From: a virus
Reading direction: 5' to 3' (one strand)
IMG/VR virus record: IMGVR_UViG_3300005663_000153
Span: 1 to 30,994 of that record
DNA: 30,994 nucleotides
Both the position numbers and the translations under genes were made by a program. Every line of letters starts with the position of its first letter. Within the stretch, counting starts at the first letter, position 1. Shown here in pieces: positions 1 to 8,407 of the stretch. The notes below the pieces were generated by a model. The model had not been told where the DNA came from. It made no database searches and saw nothing but the letters and a program-made list of their open reading frames with translations.

Positions 1-1305
1 TGGGATCATGCAATATGCAAATGGGAGAATGTAACTATTGGTGGAACTATAACAAAACGTAATAGATTTCAAATCTATTCTGGAACTTTAGGATCAGCTT
101 CTAGTGTCACTGTAGCTACTAGTGGTACAAACACAGCTCATAGTGTTCTTGGATTTAGTACTAAGACGGAAACAGGTGGAAGTGCTACCTCCAATACATT
201 TGATGGTACTATAGGGGTTACTGGAACTTATTATGGATTTTTCGATGAGATTTATAGTATAGTCATTAGTAATGATAATATTGCTGTGAGGGGTATAGGA
301 AGTGCTAGTAAGGGAGGTAGTAATACGTATGCTGGTACTATGACTACTGGTGGCGTGTTCAATAATACTGGTGGAGATACTACTTATGTGATAGAAATAG
401 ATGTTACTAATGGTACAACTATGGGTGCTGGTACTGGAAATGTACCAAGAATGAAATGGGTAGGTACAGGTGGCGGTGATGACACTCAAACTGATTGGAC
501 TGAACTGCTATACCCAGACTTTTGGTATAGTGTAGGTAAATATGGATTGATGGCTAAATTTACTGATGCGGTGTTTAACACTGTTGGCACTGCATGGACA
601 ATAGTCTGTTCTAAACCGGACTATGCTGAAGGTTCAAATGCTAATGCTGCGATTGGGACTGCGGAATTTGTATGGAGTTCCGATAGAGGTGATATGAGTG
701 GGGCTTCAAGAGGTACTACTTCATCTGGAGCTACAAGAGTGGGAACAAGAGGGTTATACATCAATTTCACTGGCGGCAATAATTTAGCTGCAGGCGATGA
801 GTTCTTTATAATTTGTAAACCGCCGGAGCCAGCAAGTTACAACATTACAAGTTTGAATTATGGCAATGTGACCGTTTCAACTGAGAGCTCATTAAGGGCA
901 GTTATGTTTGAGATAGAGTCTGGTGCAACACAGATGAGTACAGTGAAGTTTGGTTTACAGAGTAATGGATCATTTAGTCATCATAATGCTGGAAACAGTG
1001 ATACTTATTTTAGATTTGGTACGGTTGGTCCGGCTAATAATGCTGGTGGTTCACCAATGACTGGTCAAGAGTGGCGTATGGATTTAGCAGCTACTGATAT
1101 TGACAGTGATACGCCTCCAACCTATTTGTATGCTACAGAAGATAATCTTTCTGTTGTAGCGACTGCAGATGCAAGTGAGGCTGTAGGTAATTATCCACTA
1201 AGAGGTATGACAAGTGATCCTATGTGGTTGAATATTAGACTTGGCTCATCAGAAACTGGCGCAAATTCAACCGTCAACTACAGAAATTATTTTGATTATT
1301 CATGA
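1..1305 (+). CDS. Virion/tail-like structural protein, 5' partial
   Basis: The frame is open from the first base to a TGA at 1303-1305, so the start lies outside the window. A GTG at 286 is in frame but has no ribosome binding site, and coding-like sequence continues upstream of it. The visible 434 residues are rich in Gly, Ser, Thr and Asn, with no membrane segment. Near the start there is a module with the pattern SGT-x-GS-x-SSV followed by LGF (about residues 30-55). The 2512-residue protein at 8408 has a similar pattern (SGT-x-GTTSAV then LGF), so the two probably share a structural domain used in phage adhesive or tail proteins. The position ahead of the large structural genes supports a virion role. 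I do not recognise a named family for the remainder. Confidence 0.75.
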   Translation, partial: WDHAICKWENVTIGGTITKRNRFQIYSGTLGSASSVTVATSGTNTAHSVLGFSTKTETGGSATSNTFDGTIGVTGTYYGFFDEIYSIVISNDNIAVRGIGSASKGGSNTYAGTMTTGGVFNNTGGDTTYVIEIDVTNGTTMGAGTGNVPRMKWVGTGGGDDTQTDWTELLYPDFWYSVGKYGLMAKFTDAVFNTVGTAWTIVCSKPDYAEGSNANAAIGTAEFVWSSDRGDMSGASRGTTSSGATRVGTRGLYINFTGGNNLAAGDEFFIICKPPEPASYNITSLNYGNVTVSTESSLRAVMFEIESGATQMSTVKFGLQSNGSFSHHNAGNSDTYFRFGTVGPANNAGGSPMTGQEWRMDLAATDIDSDTPPTYLYATEDNLSVVATADASEAVGNYPLRGMTSDPMWLNIRLGSSETGANSTVNYRNYFDYS

Positions 1306-1340
1306 TAATAAGTAATTTCAATTAGTTATTATATATTTTT
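1306..1340 (+). terminator. Weak AT-only hairpin with T-run
   Basis: Right after the stop codon, arms TAATAAGTAA (1306-1315) and TTAGTTATTA (1322-1331) can pair with one internal mismatch around a six-base loop. A T-rich stretch ending in TTTTT follows at 1336-1340. The placement fits a factor-independent terminator, but the stem has no stable GC pairs, so it is only a candidate. Confidence 0.35.
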
Positions 1341-1350
1341 ATTGTAAAAA

Positions 1351-1382
1351 TATCTAGCAAAATTGAAAAAATATTCTATAAT
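1351..1382 (+). promoter_or_regulatory. Phage promoter, copy 1
   Basis: TATCTAGCAAA at 1351-1361 precedes a perfect TATAAT at 1377-1382. The same upstream motif, the same 26-base start-to-start distance and the same TTC before TATAAT recur at 24312-24343. These are the only two intergenic gaps above 100 bases in the window. Read as a promoter, CTAGCA (1354-1359) is the -35-like element, 17 bases before the -10 element. Transcription would begin near 1390 and run into the endonuclease gene at 1448. The non-consensus -35 box could mean an activator or a modified sigma factor. Confidence 0.65.
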
Positions 1383-1447
1383 ATATGTAGATGGTTATTT
1401 ATTAATAAAGAATGAATTATCTAAAAATATACTATAGGAGCGTTGAT

Positions 1448-2221
1448 ATGAAAAGGATATTATGGCTAGATGAGGAAAAAAAAGAAATTATACAGATGTA
1501 TAATAATGGTTGCAAGCAGATAGAAATAGCAGAATATTTCAATGTGTCTCAGACAGCTATTAGTACTAGGCTGAGAAAATGGAAAGTTAGTAATCCAGAT
1601 GGTAATAGATTTATACGTGTGGATATACCAAAGAATGTTTTATATGATTTATATTGGAACAAGGAACTTCATCCTGTAGAAATTGGTAAGAAATTTGGTT
1701 GTGGTATAGCGCCTATTCACCGGAAAATGAAACAATATGGAATTCCTACTAGAACTAAGAGCGAAGCCCGTATGGGAAAACTAAATCCTATATATGGCGT
1801 AGGACATACCGAGGAAGCTCGTAAGAAAATGTCGGAGGCTTTTACTAATGGTAGAAAGATCGGGTTTAATAGTCATTGGGGAAAAGGTTCTTATTACGAC
1901 ACCCCACATCAGGGCAGGAAGTGGATGCGCTCTGGTTGGGAAGTTAAAGTAGCTGATTATTTGACAAGAAATAATATTAATTGGTATTATGAGTATAAAT
2001 GGTTAAAAGTAAAATATGGTGTAAACTATTTACCGGATTTCTATTTACCGGATAAAGAAAAGTATATTGAAGTAAAAGGTAGAAAGAAAAAAAAGGATTT
2101 GGAAAAGATTATACTAGCTCAACAAAAATATAATATAGAGTTGTGGGATGGTGAAGAATTATTAAAAAGAGGTATTGTAAATAATAGTGGTGTGGCAGAA
2201 ATAAATAGAAAATATAGATAG
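1448..2221 (+). CDS. HTH - NUMOD3 - PD-(D/E)XK homing-type endonuclease
   Basis: Predicted 257-residue DNA-binding nuclease. The ATG at 1448 is chosen because AGGAG (1436-1440) sits seven bases upstream; an in-frame ATG at 1412 lacks such a site. Domain order: a first helix-turn-helix at about residues 12-46 (QIEIAEYFNVSQTAISTRL), a second at about 63-100 (PVEIGKKFGCGIAPIHRKM), a NUMOD3-like motif at about 109-135 (GKLNPIYGVGHTEEARKKMS), and a nuclease domain at 158-243. The nuclease core shows E165 in SGWEVKVADYL, P196-D197 in LPDFYL, and E208-x-K210-G in YIEVKG, the pattern of PD-(D/E)XK enzymes. NUMOD modules are typical of phage homing endonucleases, so the likely job is gene drive into cognate sites rather than phage growth. 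It has its own promoter and is unrelated in sequence to the HNH endonucleases further along. Confidence 0.8.
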   Translation: MKRILWLDEEKKEIIQMYNNGCKQIEIAEYFNVSQTAISTRLRKWKVSNPDGNRFIRVDIPKNVLYDLYWNKELHPVEIGKKFGCGIAPIHRKMKQYGIPTRTKSEARMGKLNPIYGVGHTEEARKKMSEAFTNGRKIGFNSHWGKGSYYDTPHQGRKWMRSGWEVKVADYLTRNNINWYYEYKWLKVKYGVNYLPDFYLPDKEKYIEVKGRKKKKDLEKIILAQQKYNIELWDGEELLKRGIVNNSGVAEINRKYR

Positions 2222-2242
2222 TACAGGATCAAAGGAGGTATT

Positions 2243-2554
2243 ATGAGAAGGGGATGGGAAGTAGAATTATTTAATGGATCAATACTCAGGGAGAGTGACT
2301 TGGACTGGAAAAAAGTACCTAAAAACCAGATCGCAAGGCTCTCCCTTTTTTATGACGGCCGCGAGTGGAATTTATCTGGTAAAGAAGCTTATTTTGTTAA
2401 GTATCGTGCCAGTGTAGTGCCTGGTATACAAGAGAGTTTTAGAGTAGAACGTAGCATCATAGGATTTTATGAGGGGGCTAAGAAGATTTGTTACCATGTA
2501 GAAGAATCTACTGGTAAATTTAGTTTGGAGGTAATAGATAATAGTGGCAGCTAA
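2243..2554 (+). CDS. Small hypothetical protein upstream of Cys-rich giant
   Basis: 103 residues with a strong Shine-Dalgarno sequence, AAAGGAGGT (2231-2239), just before ATG 2243. No signal peptide, membrane segment or cysteine motif is visible. The N-terminal half has a readable core (NGSILRESDLDWKKVPKNQ, then a short beta-like FYDGREWNLSG), suggesting a compact alpha/beta fold. Its 3' end overlaps the GTG start of the 1820-residue protein by 11 bases, so the two are probably translationally coupled and may act together in virion assembly. I do not recognise the family and assign no function. Confidence 0.7.
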   Translation: MRRGWEVELFNGSILRESDLDWKKVPKNQIARLSLFYDGREWNLSGKEAYFVKYRASVVPGIQESFRVERSIIGFYEGAKKICYHVEESTGKFSLEVIDNSGS

Positions 2555-5500
2555 TGTGTGTCAATACTGGAGTATAGATAGTGACGGTAATCCTATAGAA
2601 CCTGGACTGTGTCCTAATTGGGATGTTACTAATGCTATTTGTACTTTTACAGAAAAGAAAACTAATGCGGATGGAGATGAAGTTACGGATTCAGAGGGTA
2701 ATCCGGTAGAGGTTAAGGATTCAGAGGGTAATCTGATAAGAGCCTCGTTTTATCCGCATTGTAATCTGGTAGGCACACAAGCACAGTGTAATCAGTATGC
2801 TGGTACTGGAACCCAAAAAAGATGTATAGTACCTGATCATAGTAGACATGTTGTAAATAGAAGAACGGGTAAAAAATGGGCTACTAAATCTGTGATAGAA
2901 GAAGGAAAGGTTACAACCCCAGCTGATTATAGCGCTATCACTGAGTATAATGATGGTAGATGTGATGGGTTTGGTACTGCTACAAAGTGTACTGCATATT
3001 CTTCATATATTATGGGGTTTTCTTCACTTCAGCCAGACGACAAAGATGGTACAAAGAAAGCTGATGAAGATGGTGTATTTACTACTATAAGTGGTTTTGA
3101 TGTACGATTACCACTATCCCATGAAGTATACAACAAGCGTGCAGACCTGGGCAGATGTTATTGGTGGCAAGCTGATAACGAGGATTTTACAGCTGAATCG
3201 TCTTTGGATAGTCCAAATTTCGGCAAGGTAAACACTGTCACTTTTAGATGTACTAATCCAGATGAGATAGTTCAGAATTATAGCGGTGATGTAGGTAATG
3301 GATTTAAGTGGGATTTTGATCTGCACATGAATAGATCTCCTTGTAATGGTGCTAAACCTGAGTGCCCTAGATATACTAGTGGTATATGTTGGCAATACTG
3401 TATAGACGAGAAGATGCGTCTAGGTGACAAGGTACTGGCTGAACAAGTGTTGGAGCTGAGATATCACATAAGAAAAGAAAAATGGGAAGAACAGAAATTT
3501 AAGGATTCTTTTATAGAACCATATCTATATGCATGGGATGGTACTGTGTCTGTTCAGTCAGATGACAAGTATCTTATACCTGCCCATAGAACTTATATAA
3601 ATGACTTTGATACATTTGAAATAAAACATGATAAAGCTATGCTGACCGAAGGTACAGTGGCTGATGACTATAGAAAGAAATATCCCGATTTAGTAAGAGA
3701 ACTAAAAGATATAGTACTTGCACCTATTATTAGAAATAGATTCGATAATAAGGATATTCATGGTGAAGATTTAAAAGATATTGACGGTGAAAGTTTAAAT
3801 ATATTTGAGTCATCAGATATTGATCACAATAGTGTATTGATATTTGGTGATATGTTCTGGCATAATAGTGAAACATATGCTTTTAACATAGATGACCCAG
3901 AGTTAAATTTTCCTTCACATGTAGCTGAAAGATTAAAAGAGCATATGAACATGTCTGAAATAGAAGCCAAGTTAGAATTAAGTAGTGGAGCTGTGTTCGA
4001 TGAGTTTTATGATGAGTTAGAATGCATATTAGATTTTATAATAGATGCAATGCCAGATAAAATGCCAGCGTCAGAATTTGGTAGCGACCAGAATATGTTT
4101 TATATAGATGCCCCTAGTAGGTGGGGGGATAATAATATATTTGTGTTTAACAAAGGTAGTGGTAGATGGGAATTCGATAAGATATATTTTAAAAAGATAT
4201 ATGTCGGCGGTATTATTGGGCAAACTGGTTTTAGTCTTTCCGGTGATGGAGAGATAGATTATTTGCCTGATTATGGAAGTGATTTTTCTGCGTATTTGAA
4301 TGATAATGGATCTGTATCATTTAGTTTCTTTCCACTCATAAATGAAGAACGCGGTGATTATGGCCAATACTTATCCTATTATATGTATCTTGATGGTGTC
4401 CGTGACAGGTTATCGGCTAACCCTTCAATTATTCCAGATAACAAAACTTATGAATTGACTTATAGACTGTATAAGGTTACTGTAGGATCTGATATAGAGC
4501 TGGATATAAAAAACACTAAGTTCTTCGGCAACGCCGGTTATGCCTTAGTAGTTATACCTGATGAGGTTGACGAGACTAAGGTATTAAGTTATGTAATCAA
4601 ACCATGGGAAGTTGAAGGTAAATTAGAGATAGTTCATGTAGATGATGATGGTAATGAGACTGGCAGAGAAGAAATGATTATATATGAGAGCTGTAATGAT
4701 AGAATGGAAGTGAATCAGTTTATTATCAGGCCGAAAGATATTAATAACTTTAATTCTTTTTGTAAAAATGATTATTTATCCATAAAAGAGCTTGTGACAT
4801 ATGAAAGACGCACATTAGAAAATCCCCTTGGGGGAGAAGAAGAGCTGGAATCATTTATAGATGAAGATGATTCAGTAAGCTACAGAGAGAATTTTGTTAT
4901 AAATGCCACTGACAATTTATATACTATTAGAAAATTTGGATACGAGCCTCTTATGGTTTCTATTGTATTTAGAGGGATAACTGGTAGAATTAAGGGCCAT
5001 GTAAAAACAAAACTTATAACATGGATACGTCAGCCTTTTTGTAGAGATGTAGAAATTAAATATGCTTGGAACGCCAGCTATGAATATGCCACACTATTAC
5101 CAGAATATAATTGTTATATCAGAGAAGGTGAACAGGCTGGCAAAAGAGTTGATCCAGATCCAGTTTATAAAGGATATACACCTCCATGTGGTGATCATGA
5201 TTTAAGTTTTAACACTGGTCTTGGGCCTATGTGGTATCCGTATGTTGATTGTAATTCTTATGACAGATATAATATAACAGGCAATCTTAGTGAGTGGGAT
5301 ATACGAATTATGGAAGTATTTTGGGAAGACTGGTCTGATCCGCCGCATGGCAGCCATGATATTCGTATGTTAGGCCCAGCCGATAGTTTTGGAGAGACAT
5401 GTGATTCACACGCGTCATTATGGAATTGTTTATGTGATTGGTCCTATTGTAATTCAACTAAAAAGACTGAAAATCTTTTTACAGGGTATGGTAGATATAG

Positions 5501-8006
5501 GGGTGGGGTAACTGGATTAGACAAAGTAAAGATGCTACAAAATAGTGGCGCTTCGCCTAAATTCGGTAATACTTATAGAGATTTTATGAGAAGTTATAGA
5601 TCAATGGATAACATAGATTATTATGTAGTACAAGGAACGAGTTTTATACGTAAGCGAAAATGGGTTCCAATAAACGAGTTTTATGCCAGTGCAAGTATTA
5701 CTAATCCAACATCTTCTTATCCATATTTAATGTATTGTAGCAATGATTTTTATGATGATACTAGTAGTTTTATGCATCAGTTTGGATTTTTGACGGTAAA
5801 CGATACTATAGAAGGCGTGCAAATTAGTGAGAGTATGGAGATGGCCGCTTTAGTAGCAATGAGATATGATTTCGACGAGGTATTTAGAACCCATAGTTCA
5901 TTGGCAGGGTTGTATTATCCGTTTCCTAAAGATCCTTACTATAGACTAATTAATAGTGTACTGGTACCAATAATTACATGGTATACATATAAAGATTATC
6001 CAGAAGGAGACCTATCAAAATCTATACAATGGGCTTGGCAGGAATTGTGGGGCGAGTTAGAAAGATACGATCTTAATACATCAGATAGAACCTGTGCTAG
6101 TTATACTTATATAGGAGATCATCCTACCATAGATAATTCCACTTTAATGGAAGAAAAACTTGTTACCCCGCAACGTAAATCTGGAGATGATATTATAGGC
6201 CGGCATATTTATTTCAATGTAGAACATCCTGATTATAAATATGATTATATGTTAGGCGAACATAGATTAGTTTGTGATGAAGGAGATCAAGTGCTTTGGT
6301 TGACGGCGCCTGTAGAGGAGGGCATAGGTAACTACGGTGACGATCCTATATGGAGTATAAAACTAAATAGTGGCCCTAAGAGATGTTTTGATTTAGATGG
6401 TGTGTGGGCCGATGGTATCGGATGTAACAAAACCCTATATGATACATGTACTACATCCCCGTGGGTGACCGAGGTTACTTTATTTGATACTGGATTTACT
6501 AGCACAACTCCAGATGCGGATAGGACTATTACAACTTATGATTCAATAGGTGATGAGGTTTTAGAGTATTATCAAAGAGGTTTAGATGTTACTATTAGAT
6601 CGGGGATGCTCAAGTATTTACCTCGAAGTGCAGTTTTATTGAATTCAGAAGATTATGAAATAAAGTTGGATAAATTAGCAGACTGTATGACTGCAGGAGA
6701 AAAGGAAAATAATAACTGGGCGTCTCTAGAAGATTTAACAGAGTTTTATCCTGCGGAATATAATCTAAATTTGAAGTACTGTGATGGCTCTAACGAATTA
6801 AACATAGACATGAAATTGGCAAATGATATGTCTATTGGAGCTGTCTCTATTGATTTTGGATTGGGAGCTGAAGAAGTAGAAGGAGGCACGCCAAATACAG
6901 CGGAATCGATATTTCTTGGTGATTTGTATCATCTTCCCGGAGTTACAATATATAAATCTGGTATGTTTTTGTCGGGTAGTAAAGATACACTAAGATCTGT
7001 TAGGGGATTTTATGATATAGCTTTCAATGTCAATGATATTAAAAGTCCTTATCAATACCTTAGAATAAAAATTAGATTAAAAGCAACCACTGAAGAAATT
7101 AATGCCAAGGGCAATTTGAGTAATTATTATAATAAGAGTGGGGTATTAAATCAAGTACATATACAGAATGTTTATGTATACTATAATAGATTCGAAGATT
7201 CCACAGAAGATATAACTACATGGGAGCGTAAATATAATATATCAGTTGGAAAACATGGTGACTTTCCGCCCCACGGCGCTGATAGTACAGGATCCTTGCT
7301 TTATGTCATACCAAAGGATAGATCTACTGTTTATCAATATGATAGTATAGGTGGGGTTGTTGGAATGCCTAGTAGTGCTGGCAACATTAAAACTATGAAC
7401 AAAAGTAGAGGACGTATACTATTTGAGACCCATTCAGACAAGGAAGCGATGTCAATAGGAGTAGGTGGAGGATTAAGTTGGTTGTATAAGGCAGAGGAAG
7501 AACAAAAAAATATATATGATGCCATAATAAACGAGGGCGAAACCTCATTCTCACTTACCTCTGTAGCTCCACCAAGTCTTGATAGTAAGTTGCTTGAAAT
7601 AGGTATAACTTTTCCAGCTTGGGGTTGCTCGTTTCATAATTCAGTGGTTCGTCCACTTAAAAGCGTAGACAAACAAGGTACTTATAGTCCTTGTGGCCAC
7701 CTTTTTATAGCCGATTATAAAAATATAGAACAGATCAGTAATTGTGGTAAACACGGCTCAATATTCTGGAGATCTACTGAAAATGTGTTTGAATATGTGT
7801 TTCAACATAAATGTACTGGCACTTTGAATTGGAGTATAGATGTATTTACAGCATGGGAGAATGGTATGGGGGCAGTACTTACTAATCCAATGGGATATAT
7901 TGGTCCGGAGCTGGCACGAAATGAGGAAGTAGCAAACAGAATTAATGCGTCAGAGTATGGCTCTGTAACTATGCAATTGGCGGGTTCTGTAGCGTCATTA
8001 AACTAG
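2544..8006 (+). CDS. Giant cysteine-rich probable virion protein (1820 aa)
   Basis: A single uninterrupted frame of 1820 residues. The start is a GTG at 2544: an in-frame stop lies at 2535-2537, and GGAGGT at 2527-2532 gives a rather long spacing of about 11 bases. There is no signal peptide and no clear membrane segment. Cysteines are unusually frequent (at least 40), concentrated in the first about 300 residues (GLCPNW, PHCNL, RCIVP, GRCDGF, and the cluster PCNGAKPECPRYTSGICWQYC with one residue between the C of SPC and G) and in a second cluster near residues 953-972 (ETCDSH, NCLCDWSYC). Two short DSEGN repeats occur near residues 50-62. Much of the rest is Asp-, Tyr- and Gly-rich beta-type sequence. 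Size and location between structural genes suggest a tail, fibre or baseplate component; the cysteines could bind metal or form disulfides after release. No named family recognised. Confidence 0.7.
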   Translation: MAANVCQYWSIDSDGNPIEPGLCPNWDVTNAICTFTEKKTNADGDEVTDSEGNPVEVKDSEGNLIRASFYPHCNLVGTQAQCNQYAGTGTQKRCIVPDHSRHVVNRRTGKKWATKSVIEEGKVTTPADYSAITEYNDGRCDGFGTATKCTAYSSYIMGFSSLQPDDKDGTKKADEDGVFTTISGFDVRLPLSHEVYNKRADLGRCYWWQADNEDFTAESSLDSPNFGKVNTVTFRCTNPDEIVQNYSGDVGNGFKWDFDLHMNRSPCNGAKPECPRYTSGICWQYCIDEKMRLGDKVLAEQVLELRYHIRKEKWEEQKFKDSFIEPYLYAWDGTVSVQSDDKYLIPAHRTYINDFDTFEIKHDKAMLTEGTVADDYRKKYPDLVRELKDIVLAPIIRNRFDNKDIHGEDLKDIDGESLNIFESSDIDHNSVLIFGDMFWHNSETYAFNIDDPELNFPSHVAERLKEHMNMSEIEAKLELSSGAVFDEFYDELECILDFIIDAMPDKMPASEFGSDQNMFYIDAPSRWGDNNIFVFNKGSGRWEFDKIYFKKIYVGGIIGQTGFSLSGDGEIDYLPDYGSDFSAYLNDNGSVSFSFFPLINEERGDYGQYLSYYMYLDGVRDRLSANPSIIPDNKTYELTYRLYKVTVGSDIELDIKNTKFFGNAGYALVVIPDEVDETKVLSYVIKPWEVEGKLEIVHVDDDGNETGREEMIIYESCNDRMEVNQFIIRPKDINNFNSFCKNDYLSIKELVTYERRTLENPLGGEEELESFIDEDDSVSYRENFVINATDNLYTIRKFGYEPLMVSIVFRGITGRIKGHVKTKLITWIRQPFCRDVEIKYAWNASYEYATLLPEYNCYIREGEQAGKRVDPDPVYKGYTPPCGDHDLSFNTGLGPMWYPYVDCNSYDRYNITGNLSEWDIRIMEVFWEDWSDPPHGSHDIRMLGPADSFGETCDSHASLWNCLCDWSYCNSTKKTENLFTGYGRYRGGVTGLDKVKMLQNSGASPKFGNTYRDFMRSYRSMDNIDYYVVQGTSFIRKRKWVPINEFYASASITNPTSSYPYLMYCSNDFYDDTSSFMHQFGFLTVNDTIEGVQISESMEMAALVAMRYDFDEVFRTHSSLAGLYYPFPKDPYYRLINSVLVPIITWYTYKDYPEGDLSKSIQWAWQELWGELERYDLNTSDRTCASYTYIGDHPTIDNSTLMEEKLVTPQRKSGDDIIGRHIYFNVEHPDYKYDYMLGEHRLVCDEGDQVLWLTAPVEEGIGNYGDDPIWSIKLNSGPKRCFDLDGVWADGIGCNKTLYDTCTTSPWVTEVTLFDTGFTSTTPDADRTITTYDSIGDEVLEYYQRGLDVTIRSGMLKYLPRSAVLLNSEDYEIKLDKLADCMTAGEKENNNWASLEDLTEFYPAEYNLNLKYCDGSNELNIDMKLANDMSIGAVSIDFGLGAEEVEGGTPNTAESIFLGDLYHLPGVTIYKSGMFLSGSKDTLRSVRGFYDIAFNVNDIKSPYQYLRIKIRLKATTEEINAKGNLSNYYNKSGVLNQVHIQNVYVYYNRFEDSTEDITTWERKYNISVGKHGDFPPHGADSTGSLLYVIPKDRSTVYQYDSIGGVVGMPSSAGNIKTMNKSRGRILFETHSDKEAMSIGVGGGLSWLYKAEEEQKNIYDAIINEGETSFSLTSVAPPSLDSKLLEIGITFPAWGCSFHNSVVRPLKSVDKQGTYSPCGHLFIADYKNIEQISNCGKHGSIFWRSTENVFEYVFQHKCTGTLNWSIDVFTAWENGMGAVLTNPMGYIGPELARNEEVANRINASEYGSVTMQLAGSVASLN
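2687..2733 (+). repeat. Two 17-bp direct repeats, 30-bp period
   Basis: GGATTCAGAGGGTAATC occurs at 2687-2703 and again at 2717-2733, exactly 30 bases apart. This encodes two ten-residue units each containing DSEGN in the N-terminal part of the Cys-rich protein. It looks like a recent in-frame tandem duplication. Confidence 0.8.
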
Positions 8007-8014
8007 GAGATATT

Positions 8015-8407
8015 ATGTTCGATATAGATTGTGATAATTGCGGCGAGGGGTTAGTAATCAACGACATGGCCACTCTAGACCAATATATGAAGGATATGGA
8101 TTATTTAGTCGATGATGAAGGTAAAGTTGTGGATGCATCTATCCAACAATATCTGGTATATCAATGTAGATTATGTGAAAAAACCTATAACTTTACATAT
8201 AAAGAGTGGGAGTTAAGATATCGAAGAAAAACAGCCCAACAGGTAATGGAACTCAAGAAACAGAAAATGTTTTCTGAACATATAAATACACAAGCCGTGG
8301 ACGCAGATAATGGCTTGGAACACTGTGGCCAATGCAGCGGCTTTGCCGGAGATGGCTACTGTCTTGTGGATATTATTAAACAATGTACGATAAGGAAAGA
8401 AAAGTAA
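8015..8407 (+). CDS. Small zinc-ribbon-like protein
   Basis: 130 residues, with AGGAGA (8005-8010) overlapping the preceding stop and a spacing of 4 to the ATG. It has two probable metal sites. An N-terminal CDNCG pairs with CRLCE about 45 residues later, like a split zinc ribbon. Near the C-terminus a second group reads CGQCSGF, then GYCLVD and QCTIR. The middle is a basic, charged helix. Its stop codon abuts the ATG of the 2512-residue gene (TAAATG), so the two are probably co-translated. Location among virion genes could mean a structural or chaperone role, but a regulatory DNA- or RNA-binding role is equally possible. Confidence 0.75.
   Translation: MFDIDCDNCGEGLVINDMATLDQYMKDMDYLVDDEGKVVDASIQQYLVYQCRLCEKTYNFTYKEWELRYRRKTAQQVMELKKQKMFSEHINTQAVDADNGLEHCGQCSGFAGDGYCLVDIIKQCTIRKEK

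Noticed and set aside
94-489. Minus-strand open frame of 131 codons
   Set aside because: It is Ser/Thr/Ile-rich low-complexity sequence opposite the coding strand of the first structural gene and has no ribosome binding site. The same holds for the other minus-strand frames, such as 15190-15528, 17496-17825 and 27941-28255.
1412-1447. Longer N-terminus for the PD-(D/E)XK endonuclease
   Set aside because: AGGAG at 1436-1440 lies inside this extension and points to ATG 1448; the ATG at 1412 has no such site.
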